Of a stretch of 64,000 nucleotides of DNA, positions 40,557 to 50,228 are shown piece after piece; positions within the stretch are counted from its first letter, which is position 1, and every line of letters begins with the position of its first letter. The position numbers and the translations under genes were made by a program. The stretch is taken from NCBI RefSeq assembly GCF_026262505.1, contig NC_067208.1, positions 13,091,962 through 13,155,961 on the forward strand, read 5' to 3'. The DNA is from Trichomonas vaginalis G3. Lineage: Eukaryota > Parabasalia > Trichomonadida > Trichomonadidae. The notes beneath the pieces were generated by a model. That model was not told the origin of the DNA. It made no database searches and saw nothing but the letters and a program-made list of their open reading frames with translations.

Positions 40557-40960
40557 ATGGACGTATTCGAGTATCTCTTCGAATTGAAGCAGAACAAAGT
40601 TTACACACACAAACAATACAAATACATTGACAGAATAGTTCTTTATACAAACAATGGTAAATGTTATAGAATAGCAATATTTGCTGAACCAAAATATTTC
40701 CATAAAGCAAAGAAAGTTGGTATAACTGAAATGGTGAAAGTTCTTGAAGCAGACAAAAATATAACTTCAAAACTTACAGATATTACTAAAGGAAAGTTTT
40801 ATACAATATTATGTCAAAACTGGCGTACTGTCAATATTGACGAGAGAAGTCAGTTCAAGAACAACTTACTGACCTGCTGCCAAAATCTGCTCGATGGAAG
40901 CTGTCGTTATGCCAATCTGAGGAGCTCCAGCAGGTTTCATCGAACGAATCTTCAAAAGAG
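40557..40960 (+). pseudogene. Unknown small plus-strand protein, copy after the gap
   Basis: This is a homologue of 6184-6600. It begins MDVFEYLFELKQNKVYTHKQ and continues through RIAIFAEPKYFHKAKKVG and MVKVLEADKNITSKLTD. It overlaps the 3' end of the major capsid gene on the other strand. The end is uncertain and the copy is broken. Confidence 0.5.
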
Positions 40961-42462
40961 CATCTTCCGTGAAAAGTGCTATTGGTTTTGTAAACTTCTT
41001 TGCTTTCATTCATCTGGACCGTCTCTGTCACCAGTATTGTATTTGTACAGTACCAACAGTTGAAATACCACCCATAAAGTCTTCTGAGTCAGCAAATGGA
41101 ATGCCAAGCCAAAAGTTTGAACGGTCTCCATTTGTATATTGAGTTTTTGTGACCTCCTGTATGAGTCCATACTTTCACATATGGCATAATAGAACTTTGC
41201 ATTTCAGGGTTAATGGTTGTTGTGAAGTTGTTGTTAAAGTTCATAGCATCTAATGTCAAGTTGTATGACCTCATATCCTCAACTGTAGAATATTCTTCTC
41301 TTGGATAATAATTTGCCATCTATGTTTATATGATTTAATACCAGGGTTGTAGAAACAAGAATAGTCATTTATAGTTCGTCTGAACAGTACAACATAGTAT
41401 CTGCATGTTTCATTGCAGTTGTTAAAGCAATATCTGTTCTTGCACCTGGGTCAGCACTTTGGTTTCCAACTTCACCTGCAAAGTCTTTGACAGATATTTG
41501 GTGTATAGGGAACATAAGTGGAACTGCAATATATTTGGCAGCTAAAGCATTTGAAATATCTGGGTCCAACATATAGACTGCAAGTCTGCTTTCTATTCTC
41601 TTTGCATTCAAATTTTTCGCATGTGAACTTAACTGGGTCCCAAGCAGTTCAGCAGCATTGAAATAATAGTTTACTTCATTGTTGAAGTTTGAGAAACCAA
41701 AGTCTAAGTCAACTTTGTCTTTGCAAAAGTCACAGAAACTTGGCTCCACCAGTTCCAGCTCTGTAATGCTGAATGGGTCTTGTGTTGGTGCAATGACTAA
41801 GTTATTTTTGCTTGGAGTAAGTTCGATAGAAATTTTTCCTGCCCAGTTTGGCAAGTATCTTAAAAACCTGAAGATGAGGAAAGATGACAAAGGAACTCTA
41901 AGTTTCAGTTTTACTTTAGTGGCAGCAGTTCCATCTGAACCAGAAAGGTTAACATAAACTCCTGGAACGTTAGGGTCAAGTCTTCTTATTTTCTCAATAT
42001 TTGCATACTGGTCTGTTTGTTCTCTAGCTTGGTTGTACTGAGTTTCTCAAAGCGAACCATTCATAGTTTGCCCATGTTACTGTTTGAACTAAGTCAGAGT
42101 TAGAATATATCTTATATCCCATGAAAACTTCTGGAGCATATTGGTATCCGACATAGAAAATTCCATTGCAACCTTTCTTGTCAGACAACTTGGCAGAAGG
42201 TTTTATTTCAATGTCTTGTTCCACGTATAAGATGAGTTGTCAATAGAAATTATATGAACCTGTCGCAAGCAATATCTACTGTTGTTGAAGAACCTTCACC
42301 AAACTCACCTACGTTTCCATAAGAAACAGCAGTTGTATATTTCGTAAGTTCCAGGAACTATTTCTGACCTTCTAATGGCATTGTCGCATTCGTTATACCA
42401 TTCGAAACATTTCCATTCATGGCATCCAAAACTGTTGGCGTTATATTCTGAGCGGCGTACAT
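40866..42462 (-). pseudogene. Polinton major capsid protein, copy after the gap
   Basis: It has the same blocks and boundaries as 6499-8089, including ITDYSC-like, RIESRLAVYMLDPDISNALA and NLNAKRIESRLAV regions and a LPNWAGKISIELTPSKNN block. A conserved, Asn-rich and strand-rich protein of about 530 codons. It is heavily broken. Confidence 0.65.
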
Positions 42463-42529
42463 TTCATATGGGTAAAAATATAGAATAGTTGGATTTATGT
42501 GTCATAATAGAACCCACTCGTACCAAGCT

Positions 42530-45207
42530 TTACTTTCTTCCTGACTGAGTTTTTAACTCTTCTTTTTCCTTCATTGCCACTACTTTCACTTGTTCTTCAC
42601 TACTTCACTTTGTTCTACTCTTCTCTTCTTCTTGGTGTCGCTTTTGGTAATTGCCTCTGCTTCAAGTTGTTGCATCTTTGCCTCATGTTCACCTAGTATG
42701 TTGTAAATTTCCCATGTCCTTTTTGCCTTTGGGCTCTGGTCGCCCATCTCAGGTAACCTATATCCTAGAAAGAGTTTGTCATAGTTTGTATTTGAGTCTT
42801 CGCGTATTGTTTGTATGACTCTTTCCTGAGTTTCCGGTTCAAGCTCTTCAAACAGAGCTTGTCCATATGGAATAAGCTCGTTTCCAAATATATGTTTTTG
42901 TAGCCATTCTGGTTTTCTTTCCATGTTACCAACAATATCTTTTGTGAATGGGAAAGCTTTTACCCAATCTTTCAGTCTTGCGTCATTTATTTCTGTAGTT
43001 GGTTTTATTTTGTCAAGGAACATGTTTTTCAATACTAACATTTCATTTGGTACTGTCCATTTGAGTTTACTTAAATATTCATCCCTTCTCGGTTCATTGT
43101 CTGCAAAGTAAGTTTTTATGACATTTTGTAAACTTTCGTTTGCAAGGTCATGTACAATAGGTTCTCTTCCTTCTGTCTCCCTAACTTTCTTTCTAAACTC
43201 TTCACCAAAATATACCATCTCTATGGTTCTGTTGTAGTTCTTGAGTAAATGTTCTAGAACGTCAGGTGTTATATTTCCATCAGCCATGTTCATTTCATAC
43301 TGGTCCAAAATATCCGCATCTTTCATATCTTTCAATGGCAATTAAAGCCGCGCTGAAAATACCAGCTATATCTGGTTCACCATTCACTTCCATTGCGTCT
43401 ACAACTTCTTGGAATTGAGGTTGTAAGTTATGAACCACCTATCCGGTTAGCTTTATGACCCCATCTCATTGTAGTTCCATAGTCTGCAGAAACAAAAGTA
43501 GGTTTGTTTCCATATTGGTTAGGTTCTGAATGAACTTTAAACAATGTTTCATTTCTATATGTTTTGTTGAAATTTAACCTTTTATTTTCACCGAGTTCAT
43601 CCAAAGATTGAACGTTATATGCTCGTAAGTAAAAAGGATTGTTGTATTTGTGTACATTTCTTTCAGTACTTCCATTCTATGCTGATATTTTCATCTGATG
43701 TTGGAGTCTTTTGTATGTCGGCGAACATTTTTCGATATTCTTCTACTATGTCAGCTGAATTTTTCTTAGACTCTTGGAAAGATTCCATATTCTCCGCATA
43801 CTCTTGTTGAGGGTCAAGATTTTTCGGCTGTTCCAAATCTTCATCTAGTTCTGTGAAGTTAGTTTCCAAAGGAGGGACTTGTTCGTTTCCTTCAGGCTCT
43901 TCTAGCTGTTGTTGCTGAACTATTTCTTCCATGTCTGGTTGTATCTGAACTTCTTCCTGTGGAGTTTCTTGTACCTCATCTGCTGGCATTTCATATATTC
44001 CGAGACCGTTTTTAACAAGTTCCCTATTAAGCCATCCGCATTCATAACCCTTTCTTCTTTCGTTCCGTCTCTATTTTTTACGCGTTTCATGAAGATAGTT
44101 GAATTATCATTTAGCTCTGACACCAAATATCTCGGAGTAAATTCAGTCATGTCATTTGGATGATATGCTATTAAATCATATCCCTTAGCGAGCTTGTATT
44201 TTCCAGGTTTGAAATTATATCCCATTTGGTGCTGAACCATAAAGCTAAATAGGTTCGGGTCAGTATTTCCTTCCTTGAACTTTCTAATAGCTTCTTTATA
44301 TCTGTCACTAAAGTCAAGAGTATCTGGGTAACCATAGTCTTCCTTAAGCATTTTTAAGAATTCTTGGTTTCCTTGTTCTCTACTTCTTTTATGTCCTTGC
44401 TCTGTTTGTGGTTGTTGTTGTGCAGTGTTTTGAACTGTTGGTTGTGGTGCTGGTTTTGAACTGTTGGTTGTTGTGCTGGTTTTGAACTGTTGGTTGTGGT
44501 GCAGTGTTTTGTGTTGGTTTTGGTGCATGCCTGTGTCTGTGTCCATGTGACGATGTAAATGTTTTAGGTAGTCCTGGTGCAGGTGCTTCTCTTGGAGGGT
44601 TTGGTGGTATATAAGTTCCACCAGCTGGCACATATGTTCCATCTGCAGCATAATGTCCTACCTGACTTTTCGTTCTTAAGAAAGCATTTACTAGGTCTGT
44701 TTTGGTCTGTTGTAACTCTTTTTCTTGACTTTCCACAACAGTTGCTCTAACGGCGTCATAGGCACTTTGAACTGCCTGTCTCGTTGCTGCATCTGTTATT
44801 TTCGTCATATTTTGTGCTACTTCTCTTAACTCGTTGTCGAAACCTTCAGACTTCAGTTTCTTTCCAGATGAGAAGTCGTTCACTAGTTTCACCTTACTAT
44901 GAAGAGCTTCGAAGGCGTTCTTAAAGTCAGCATTCATTAAAGCTTCATTTGAACTGTCTTCATCCGCTTGTATTTTTGTCCTTATTGACCCTATAAGTTG
45001 GGCTGCTTTAGCGTTGGCTTGGGCATCTAACCAGTCATTATTAGCTTTTATATATTCTGCGCTTTTCATTGCCTTTTGCATGGCTGCGTCGTTATTTTTA
45101 CTTTCTTGTGCTAAGTTTTCATACTGTACGGTTTGGTTTTGCAACTGTAAAAGTTTTTCTGCCTTTACATTTGCTTCAACTTCTTTTTTATACTCATCGC
45201 TATCCAT
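42530..45207 (-). pseudogene. Large structural-type protein with Pro/Gln repeat, E2 copy
   Basis: It has the same plan as 8156-10928, starting MDSDEYKKEVEANVKAEKLL. The Pro/Gln repeat (PAPQPTVQN-type units) is shorter than in E1, so the repeat expands and contracts. The acidic stretch VQETPQEEVQIQPDMEEIVQ and the block PNQYGNKPTFVSADYG lie downstream. A virion or scaffold protein is likely by place. The copy is broken. Confidence 0.5.
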
Positions 45208-45781
45208 ATATGTCTTCAGGGCTTTTTTTTATTTCTTCATCTTTCAGTACTTTATATTGAGTAGTATGGTTTTTCAAATTTATAACATCTTGTTCCATTT
45301 TTGCTACTTCTGCTGCTTTTTCTGACACTTTTTTCGCATATTCCTCTGTACTTAGTTCTTTCAGTTGTTCTTCTTTCTTCTTTTTCTCTACGTTTAACTC
45401 ATTGAGTTTCTTTGTGTGTCTGTCATATTCTAGTTTCTTTTCGTTTTCACTTATTTGTTTCTGTATGTCTATGTTTGACTTTTTGACATCTGTTATTTGA
45501 TTTTTGAGTGAACTCAAATTCATTTGACTTTGAGGGTTATAAGCTGTTCCGTCTGCAGCTCCACCATAGCCTGCCATTTTCGCTAAAAGTGCCGCTCTTA
45601 AACCTCCACTCTGTGCACCAATAACTCGGTTTAAAAGCATAGGGTTGCTTGACATTTGTTGCAGCATAGTGGGGTCATTCATAATTTGTTGTTGCAACTG
45701 TTGTTGTGGTGTCAGTTTTACTATTGGATGTTTCAATGCTCTCTTCCTCTTACGTATATTCTTACGTAGCTTACGTGGCAT
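45200..45781 (-). CDS. Small basic/coiled-coil virion-type protein (193 aa), E2 copy
   Basis: This is an open copy of 10937-11503: basic start MPRKLRKNIRKRKRALKHP, Gln/Met-rich middle, GLRAALLAKMAGYGGAADG, and a coiled coil near the C-terminus. Its last codons overlap the start of the large structural gene, so the two are probably co-transcribed. A DNA-condensing core protein is a reasonable guess from the basic start. Confidence 0.6.
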   Translation of the reverse strand: MPRKLRKNIRKRKRALKHPIVKLTPQQQLQQQIMNDPTMLQQMSSNPMLLNRVIGAQSGGLRAALLAKMAGYGGAADGTAYNPQSQMNLSSLKNQITDVKKSNIDIQKQISENEKKLEYDRHTKKLNELNVEKKKKEEQLKELSTEEYAKKVSEKAAEVAKMEQDVINLKNHTTQYKVLKDEEIKKSPEDIYG

Positions 45782-45856
45782 TTTAAGTGAAGTAAAAAAC
45801 GGTTTTTGACAGATGTTTATATGACACTATTTGTTCAGCACAAAAAAATACTCGGT

Positions 45857-46022
45857 CAACGGCGATGACTCTCAAAAACCGTTGTGCAAAAAGTTTTACC
45901 GTTGGACAAAAAAGCATATATAGAAAACAAAAAACGTTTATAGTTCATTCAATATTTGAGATGGAACGGTTTTCCAACGGTAACTATTAAATAAAATAAA
46001 AAAATAGAGGGGGTTACCGTTG
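45857..46022. promoter_or_regulatory. Cluster of five CAACGG (Myb-type) sites
   Basis: CAACGG or its complement lies at 45857-45862, 45879-45884, 45899-45904, 45975-45980 and 46017-46022. CAACGG fits the classic animal and plant Myb consensus YAACGG. The cluster sits in the 304-bp space between the small basic gene and the terminal gene, just before a strong initiator. Trichomonads have many Myb regulators, so host Myb control is plausible but unproved. Confidence 0.55.
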
Positions 46023-46073
46023 ACGAAAACGGTTCATCTCAAACTTTTCTATGAGTGGTCCGAAAAAAACAGT

Positions 46074-46086
46074 TCATTTTTCATAA
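46074..46086 (+). promoter_or_regulatory. Host-type initiator before the terminal gene
   Basis: TCATTTTTCATAA matches the trichomonad initiator TCAYTWYTCATTA closely, with the expected start base at 46076, ten bases before the ATG at 46086. Confidence 0.75.
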
Positions 46087-47057
46087 TGTACGCGTCTCGA
46101 ACAGTGAAGCCCAATTCAATAGAATACTATCTCGAAAAACAAGAAGCTGACACTGCTATTCAGTCTTTAATACAGAACCAAGCTCAGGAGAACTCAAAAG
46201 ACTCCCAATTCAAATCGACATCCAATTCGAAGCAATTAAAACTTGACTCGAATGTTTTAAAACCACAGCCCGCACGAACAAATACAGCTCTAAGAATAGA
46301 CCAAAGAATACCGAACAAAGAGTTGAGGTCAAGATTGAAATTACAATCGGATGAGTATTTTTCCCTTAACAACCAGGGAAATACTCCATATAACCGTATC
46401 TACACAAATACCGTTAAAGAAACAATAACGGCATACACAAAACTCTGTCAATTGGTCCCCAACCAGGACCAATTGACGGACATTATATGTTCCTACCTTC
46501 CCATATTTGCTGAGTGTGTGGAAGGTAGGACATTGTTACAAGCTTGCTTACGTATGCCACCAAATCTCCGTCAACAATTTGCTCAAATTGTACATGAATT
46601 TAAAGCTTTTAACAACGGATACGATGAAGATGAAGTAGCAGATGAATTTGGGGAAGAAAAAACATTTTTCCCCTCATATAATACGCCTGCAACAGTATTT
46701 CCTACTAATGAATTTCACAACTATTGTGTCGTTCATTTAATTGTTGTGGATATGCCCACAGGTGAAGACATTCTCAGTGGTGACTTCATCGAAGTCTGTA
46801 TCAATACAGAATTGGGAGAAGATGAGTTGCACAAATTCTCCAACGTCGAACATATATTCAAACCAGCACACCAACTCTTTATCGAAACTGAAATAACACT
46901 CACACAAAATATGTCCATCTCATTTAAATCCAAATCAGGACGTCCATACAGAATTTGGATGAACTACGTCCTCCTCCACTACGCCGACGATGACGAAGAA
47001 GAGGAAGAGGAGGAGGAGGAAGAAGAAGAGTCCTCCGAATTCACACCAGAAGACTAA
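46086..47057 (+). CDS. Unknown 323-aa protein with acidic tail, terminal gene of E2
   Basis: This is an open frame starting MYASRTVKPNSIEYYLEKQE. Residues 1-100 are Gln/Ser/Asn-rich and likely disordered. The middle has a helical part (TKLCQLVPNQDQLTDIICSY). Residues about 215-305 look beta-rich (YCVVHLIVVDMPTGED, FIEVCINTELGED, MSISFKSKSGRPYRIWMNYV). The end is an unbroken Asp/Glu tract followed by SSEFTPED. Codons look richer in G+C than in neighbouring element genes. Its last 40 or so bases lie inside the terminal repeat. A captured host-type gene, perhaps a chaperone or chromatin-like acidic protein, is one idea. No family was recognised. Confidence 0.6.
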   Translation: MYASRTVKPNSIEYYLEKQEADTAIQSLIQNQAQENSKDSQFKSTSNSKQLKLDSNVLKPQPARTNTALRIDQRIPNKELRSRLKLQSDEYFSLNNQGNTPYNRIYTNTVKETITAYTKLCQLVPNQDQLTDIICSYLPIFAECVEGRTLLQACLRMPPNLRQQFAQIVHEFKAFNNGYDEDEVADEFGEEKTFFPSYNTPATVFPTNEFHNYCVVHLIVVDMPTGEDILSGDFIEVCINTELGEDELHKFSNVEHIFKPAHQLFIETEITLTQNMSISFKSKSGRPYRIWMNYVLLHYADDDEEEEEEEEEEEESSEFTPED

Positions 47058-47139
47058 CAATTTTTCCGAATAAAAACTTCATTTATACTAAACATCTTCG
47101 GGGCTAGAAGGGGCGCAGCCCCTGGAAGCCCCACTACCT
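47015..47139 (-). repeat. Right terminal inverted repeat of E2 (125 bp shared with E3 left end)
   Basis: Read inward it begins AGGTAGTGGGGCTTCCAGG and includes the hairpin 47100-47132 with outer stem GGGGCT/AGCCCC and inner stem GGGGC/GCCCC. Over 125 bp it matches the left end of E3 almost perfectly except in the inner stem. The shared part reaches into the C-terminal codons of the terminal gene. A T run follows outside. Confidence 0.9.
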
Positions 47140-47386
47140 TTTTTTTTTTTTTTTTTTTCATATATAATCTTCATTAGATATATACATGATAAATAAAATT
47201 CATAAAACATTAAAAATCAAAAAATTAGATGAACCTTGGCAATTAAACTTTATTAAATAATAGTTGTTTATAAATTATATTATATTATCATTTAATATTA
47301 TTTTGATAATGAAGATTTTATTTTGCAATAATATAAACGAAATTTTTTACCTTATGAACTTTTGATGGAAATATGCAAATTTAAAA
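47140..47386. other. AT-rich host DNA right of E2
   Basis: The stretch opens with the T run flanking the element and is otherwise AT-rich with no gene. It ends in CAAATTTAAAA (47376-47386), a direct repeat flanking the next small element. Confidence 0.6.
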
Positions 47387-47530
47387 GAGAAAGGGACAGA
47401 CTAGCCCATTGTCACTTTTTAATTTAGCAAATGAACGCTTATGGAGTGGAGTTTTTGGGTAAATCTGATTTGCTTATAAATGAAATAAAATCAAAAGAAA
47501 CCATATTGGCATTATATTATGCAAAAATAA

Positions 47531-47855
47531 ATGATCTTACTTAGTACTTTTAAAGTTAATTTCAGAAAAAATTTGACACAATGGTATCCGGCACATACAA
47601 GTGGTGTACAACCAAAATATAAGTTGGTTTAAACATATATTGCTATATCTCATGATCTTACTTAGTACTTTTAAAGTTAATTTCAGAAAAAATTTGACAC
47701 AATGGTATCCGGCACATACAAGTGGTGTACAACCAAAATATAAGTTGGTTTAAACATATATTGCTATATCTCATGATCTTACTTAGTACTTTTAAAGTTA
47801 ATTTCAGAAAAAATTTGACACAATGGTATCCGGCACATACAAGTGGTGTACAACC
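47531..47855. repeat. 121-bp tandem repeat, about 2.7 units
   Basis: Units start ATGATCTTACTTAGTACTTT at 47531, 47652 and 47773 and are virtually identical until the last one runs into unique coding-like sequence at about 47856. Near-identity points to a recent expansion. Confidence 0.95.
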
Positions 47856-48129
47856 AAATCTTCGACTCGATGAACTTGTCATCGAGTTATATTCCAGTGT
47901 TGTTCCTTCATTCCTGATTAAGTTGCAAATTAAAGGTCTGGATTCAGAGAGAAGTGTTAAAGTTATCAAAAAAGTCACAAGAGATTTCGAAGAAATGACA
48001 CAATTTAAAAAAGTCGAATGCATCAGTATGCTTGAAGCTGTTCAGAAAGGTCTGAAAAATGATACACTTGATCCCAACATTGTTTACTCAACATTAAAAA
48101 TATTATTGCAAAGAAAACATTTGATTTAA
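47722..48129 (+). pseudogene. Gene fragment captured in the Mutator-like element
   Basis: An open frame of 135 codons begins inside the 121-bp repeat. Only its later part looks like real protein: RLDELVIELYSSVVPSFLIK, GLDSERSVKVIKKVTRDFEE and LDPNIVYSTLKILLQRKHL, an all-helical pattern. The start in the repeat (MVYNQNISWF) is unlikely to be the original N-terminus. No family was recognised. It may be the 3' part of a host gene carried by the element. Confidence 0.45.
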
Positions 48130-48360
48130 TAAACATTTAATTTATTATAATTAATTTTTTATTACAGTATAGTAAAAAATGCTATAAATAAATTATTATA
48201 TTTTATTAAAATGTGACTTTTAATAGTAAGTGAATAAAATAAATCAGGAATTGGGAAAGAAATAAGGTTAATTAAAAATAATGAAAATTACAAGTTTAAG
48301 GTTAATGAAAAAGTGACAATGGGCGAGTTTGTCCCCCACTCAAATTTAAAATAATAAAGA

Positions 48361-48484
48361 AAGCCGCGAGCGAAGCGATCGGCTTAGGTCTAAGATTTTG
48401 ATTCAAATCTTTGCTGATCTGTAATTCGCGGAAGCCGCGAGCGAATCGAGCGGCTTAGGTCTAAGATTTTGATTCAAATCTTTG
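48361..48484. repeat. Two-copy repeat with GC-rich hairpin start
   Basis: AAGCCGCGAGCGAA, then CGGCTTAGGTCTAAGATT and TTGATTCAAATCTTTGCT, occurs twice about 70 bp apart. The GCCG...CGGC parts can pair, and the TTTGATTCAAA core is also palindromic. Confidence 0.75.
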
Positions 48485-48645
48485 CTTATATTCCTTAAAT
48501 TCTTTATGAAACTCGCAACAGTTCCATAAAAAATTTTAAATTCTAAACTGTCGAAATTACCGATCGGTAATCACACCCTTCACAGGCGTGTTACTTTTAG
48601 CTAAAATTACCCCTACTCCTCTTTGATTTTCTAATTTTTTGTAAA

Positions 48646-48653
48646 TCATTTTT
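48646..48653 (+). promoter_or_regulatory. Initiator of the kinase gene
   Basis: TCATTTTT, with start base A at 48648, stands 11 bases before the ATG at 48659. This fits the trichomonad initiator and its usual very short 5' leader. Confidence 0.7.
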
Positions 48654-48658
48654 CTTAG

Positions 48659-49594
48659 ATGAATGAGGAAGAAATTAACTTTTTAAAGTCCCACGACATT
48701 GTTATCGAGAGTGAAATTGCAAAGGGTGGGTTTGGTGAAATATACTTACTCTATTCATCAAAATATAACCAAAAATTTGCATTAAAGAAAGTACCAATAA
48801 AGAGATTTAATCAAGCAGAGATCGATTGCATGAAAACAGTTGACCATGTTAATATAATCAATCTTTACAACTACTACTTTTTTAAAGATTACGTATATCT
48901 TTGCATGGAATACTGCCCATTCGATCTTTTAAAGATACTTAAGCGCGATGAAGATATCAATGATGAAACCTTAACAAGATACATCCATGACATCCTCGCT
49001 GCAATCAATGCTTGCCACGAAAAAAATGTTGCCCATAACGATATCAAGCCATCAAACTTCTTAATCGACAAGTATGGAAGAATCAAAGTTTGCGATTTCG
49101 GTCTCTCAAACATATACTGCGATCATGAGCTTTGTTCTTCATTCAAAGGAACAATGCTTTTCATGGCACCAGAAATCCTTAGAAAAATTAAGTTTGATCC
49201 AATCAAAGCTGATATTTGGTCACTTGGCATCACATTCTTTTTCATGGCTACAAGAACATATCCATTCATTGCAGCAAATGGTAGTTTATTATTGAAGCTT
49301 ATCGATGAAGGTAATTATCCAATATTTGCCGTCAGAAATCCACTTCTTAGACAGATCATTTCTAAATGCTTGGCTATAAATCCAGAAGATAGACCTTCTA
49401 TCTCCGAGATTTTACAAATGCCTTATTTCAATTCATTTTCAGGCATGCCAGGCTTAAGAAAGAACATCCTTACAGCTACTCTCAGCTTAAGACAGGTTAT
49501 CGTCAGACCAAGATGTTCATGCGAAAGAGTTATTCCGGCCAAATCCAACACAATACCAGTTAGAAGGTTTTCGCCTTCTTCTGGGAAGCGTTAA
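48659..49594 (+). CDS. CAMK-like Ser/Thr protein kinase (311 aa)
   Basis: This is a full kinase domain and host gene. The glycine loop is IAKGGFGEIY (residues 20-29), the ATP-binding lysine is in ALKKV (K43), and the hinge is MEYCPFDLL. The catalytic loop reads HNDIKPSNFL (126-135), so Asn replaces the Arg of the usual HRD. DFG is in CDFGLS (146-148) and APE is at 170-172. DIWSLGITFFFMATRTYPF and the C-lobe RPSISEILQMPYF complete the fold. A basic Ser/Arg-rich tail follows. The non-RD catalytic loop suggests activity may not need activation-loop phosphorylation. Substrates are unknown. Confidence 0.93.
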   Translation: MNEEEINFLKSHDIVIESEIAKGGFGEIYLLYSSKYNQKFALKKVPIKRFNQAEIDCMKTVDHVNIINLYNYYFFKDYVYLCMEYCPFDLLKILKRDEDINDETLTRYIHDILAAINACHEKNVAHNDIKPSNFLIDKYGRIKVCDFGLSNIYCDHELCSSFKGTMLFMAPEILRKIKFDPIKADIWSLGITFFFMATRTYPFIAANGSLLLKLIDEGNYPIFAVRNPLLRQIISKCLAINPEDRPSISEILQMPYFNSFSGMPGLRKNILTATLSLRQVIVRPRCSCERVIPAKSNTIPVRRFSPSSGKR

Positions 49595-50228
49595 TTTACC
49601 ATGTATTGTTATTTTTGTTTGTAAAAATACCATGCATATCCATGTATTATCGCTCAAATTGAAAAATTATTTTTTTTTCATTCATCTATCGGCGCGAAGC
49701 TGCGCTTTATATAGATGATATATATATAAGGTTAATCGCGCTCTAATTTTGCCAAGTAACAAGGTGATGTAATATCTCATCGATGTGTATTCATTTCACA
49801 ACAAATTCTTAATAAATGCTTTGCTTTCAATATTTCTTTCGAAAAATCTCTAAAATCTCAAAGTATTCTCTAAACCACTTCGATGGATATAAAAATCTCT
49901 CATATGTTTTACATAATAATCTTTGAAATATAATATTAATCGCACAAATTCAAATTTAATTGTATAAACTCATTTCCTATAATCATAATATATTTATTTT
50001 GCCGAAGTTGGCTGGTCTTGCTCGAAGGGCAAACCTGGCCAACTGAGGCCTGAAATTATATTATATCAAATTTGATTTTTTTGCCTAAAGAATTGTTGCA
50101 ACTATATACATCTACGCTACATATCATTAAACTTTTTTTATTTCACTCTGACAAAAAGCTTCATGCTTGTAATAATGTAAGAAAAATCTTAATTTAACTT
50201 CATGAACAAAAAAAAAAAAAAAAAAAAA
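49595..50228. other. AT-rich host DNA between kinase gene and E3
   Basis: No gene is seen. It holds a GGCGCGAAGCTGCGC-type hairpin relic near 49690, a larger hairpin at 50007-50043 and the A run before the E3 terminus. Confidence 0.6.
50007..50043. repeat. Bulged hairpin (GTTGGC / GCCAAC)
   Basis: The stem has three parts, GTTGGC/GCCAAC, GGT/ACC and TTGC/GCAA, around the loop TCGAAGG. It is the only G+C-rich spot in this AT-rich stretch. It could be a small structured RNA or a relic of a mini-element. Confidence 0.5.

Larger units (their letters stand above)
18115..47139. mobile_element. Polinton/Maverick element E2 (scaffolded, broken, probably composite)
   Basis: Both ends have Polinton-type termini: AGGTAATGGGG at 18115 and CCCCACTACCT ending at 47139. 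Order: methyltransferase, small genes, fibre, integrase, polymerase B, accessory zone with KilA-N genes, ATPase, SSB-like, helicase and capsid genes, then after the N gap helicase start, capsid genes and structural genes again, then a terminal gene. At 29 kb it is longer than usual because the capsid third is present twice. The two ends match over only about 45 bp, and no clear target duplication is seen. It carries several dozen breaks, mostly in the capsid third on both sides of the gap. The insertion is probably young. See the findings for the view that two element copies were joined in assembly. Confidence 0.85.
47387..48340. mobile_element. Mutator-like non-autonomous element (954 bp) carrying a gene fragment
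   Basis: Imperfect terminal inverted repeats share the core GGGACA-ACT-GCCCATTGTC and onward (30 of 34 positions): left at about 47393-47426, right at about 48302-48336. The 11-bp direct repeat CAAATTTAAAA flanks the segment at 47376-47386 and 48341-48351. Mutator-like elements make 9-11-bp target duplications and are known in T. vaginalis. The interior has no transposase but carries a protein-coding fragment and a 121-bp triplication, like a Pack-MULE. A different DNA-transposon family is possible. Confidence 0.6.
48341..48658. other. Intergenic DNA upstream of the kinase gene
   Basis: It holds a two-copy GC-rich repeat (48361-48484), a CGATCGGTAA-type site near 48560 and the kinase initiator. 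No gene is seen. Confidence 0.6.

Noticed and set aside
18115-47139. Target duplication flanking E2
   Set aside because: The flanks outside the A and T runs (GTCATT and CATATA) show no convincing direct repeat.
48659-49594. Introns in host genes
   Set aside because: Both host genes are open from ATG to stop, and no GTAYGT to ACTAAC...AG trichomonad-type intron is visible.
50007-50043. Possible tRNA
   Set aside because: Only one bulged stem is present; no cloverleaf and no proper T-loop sequence.
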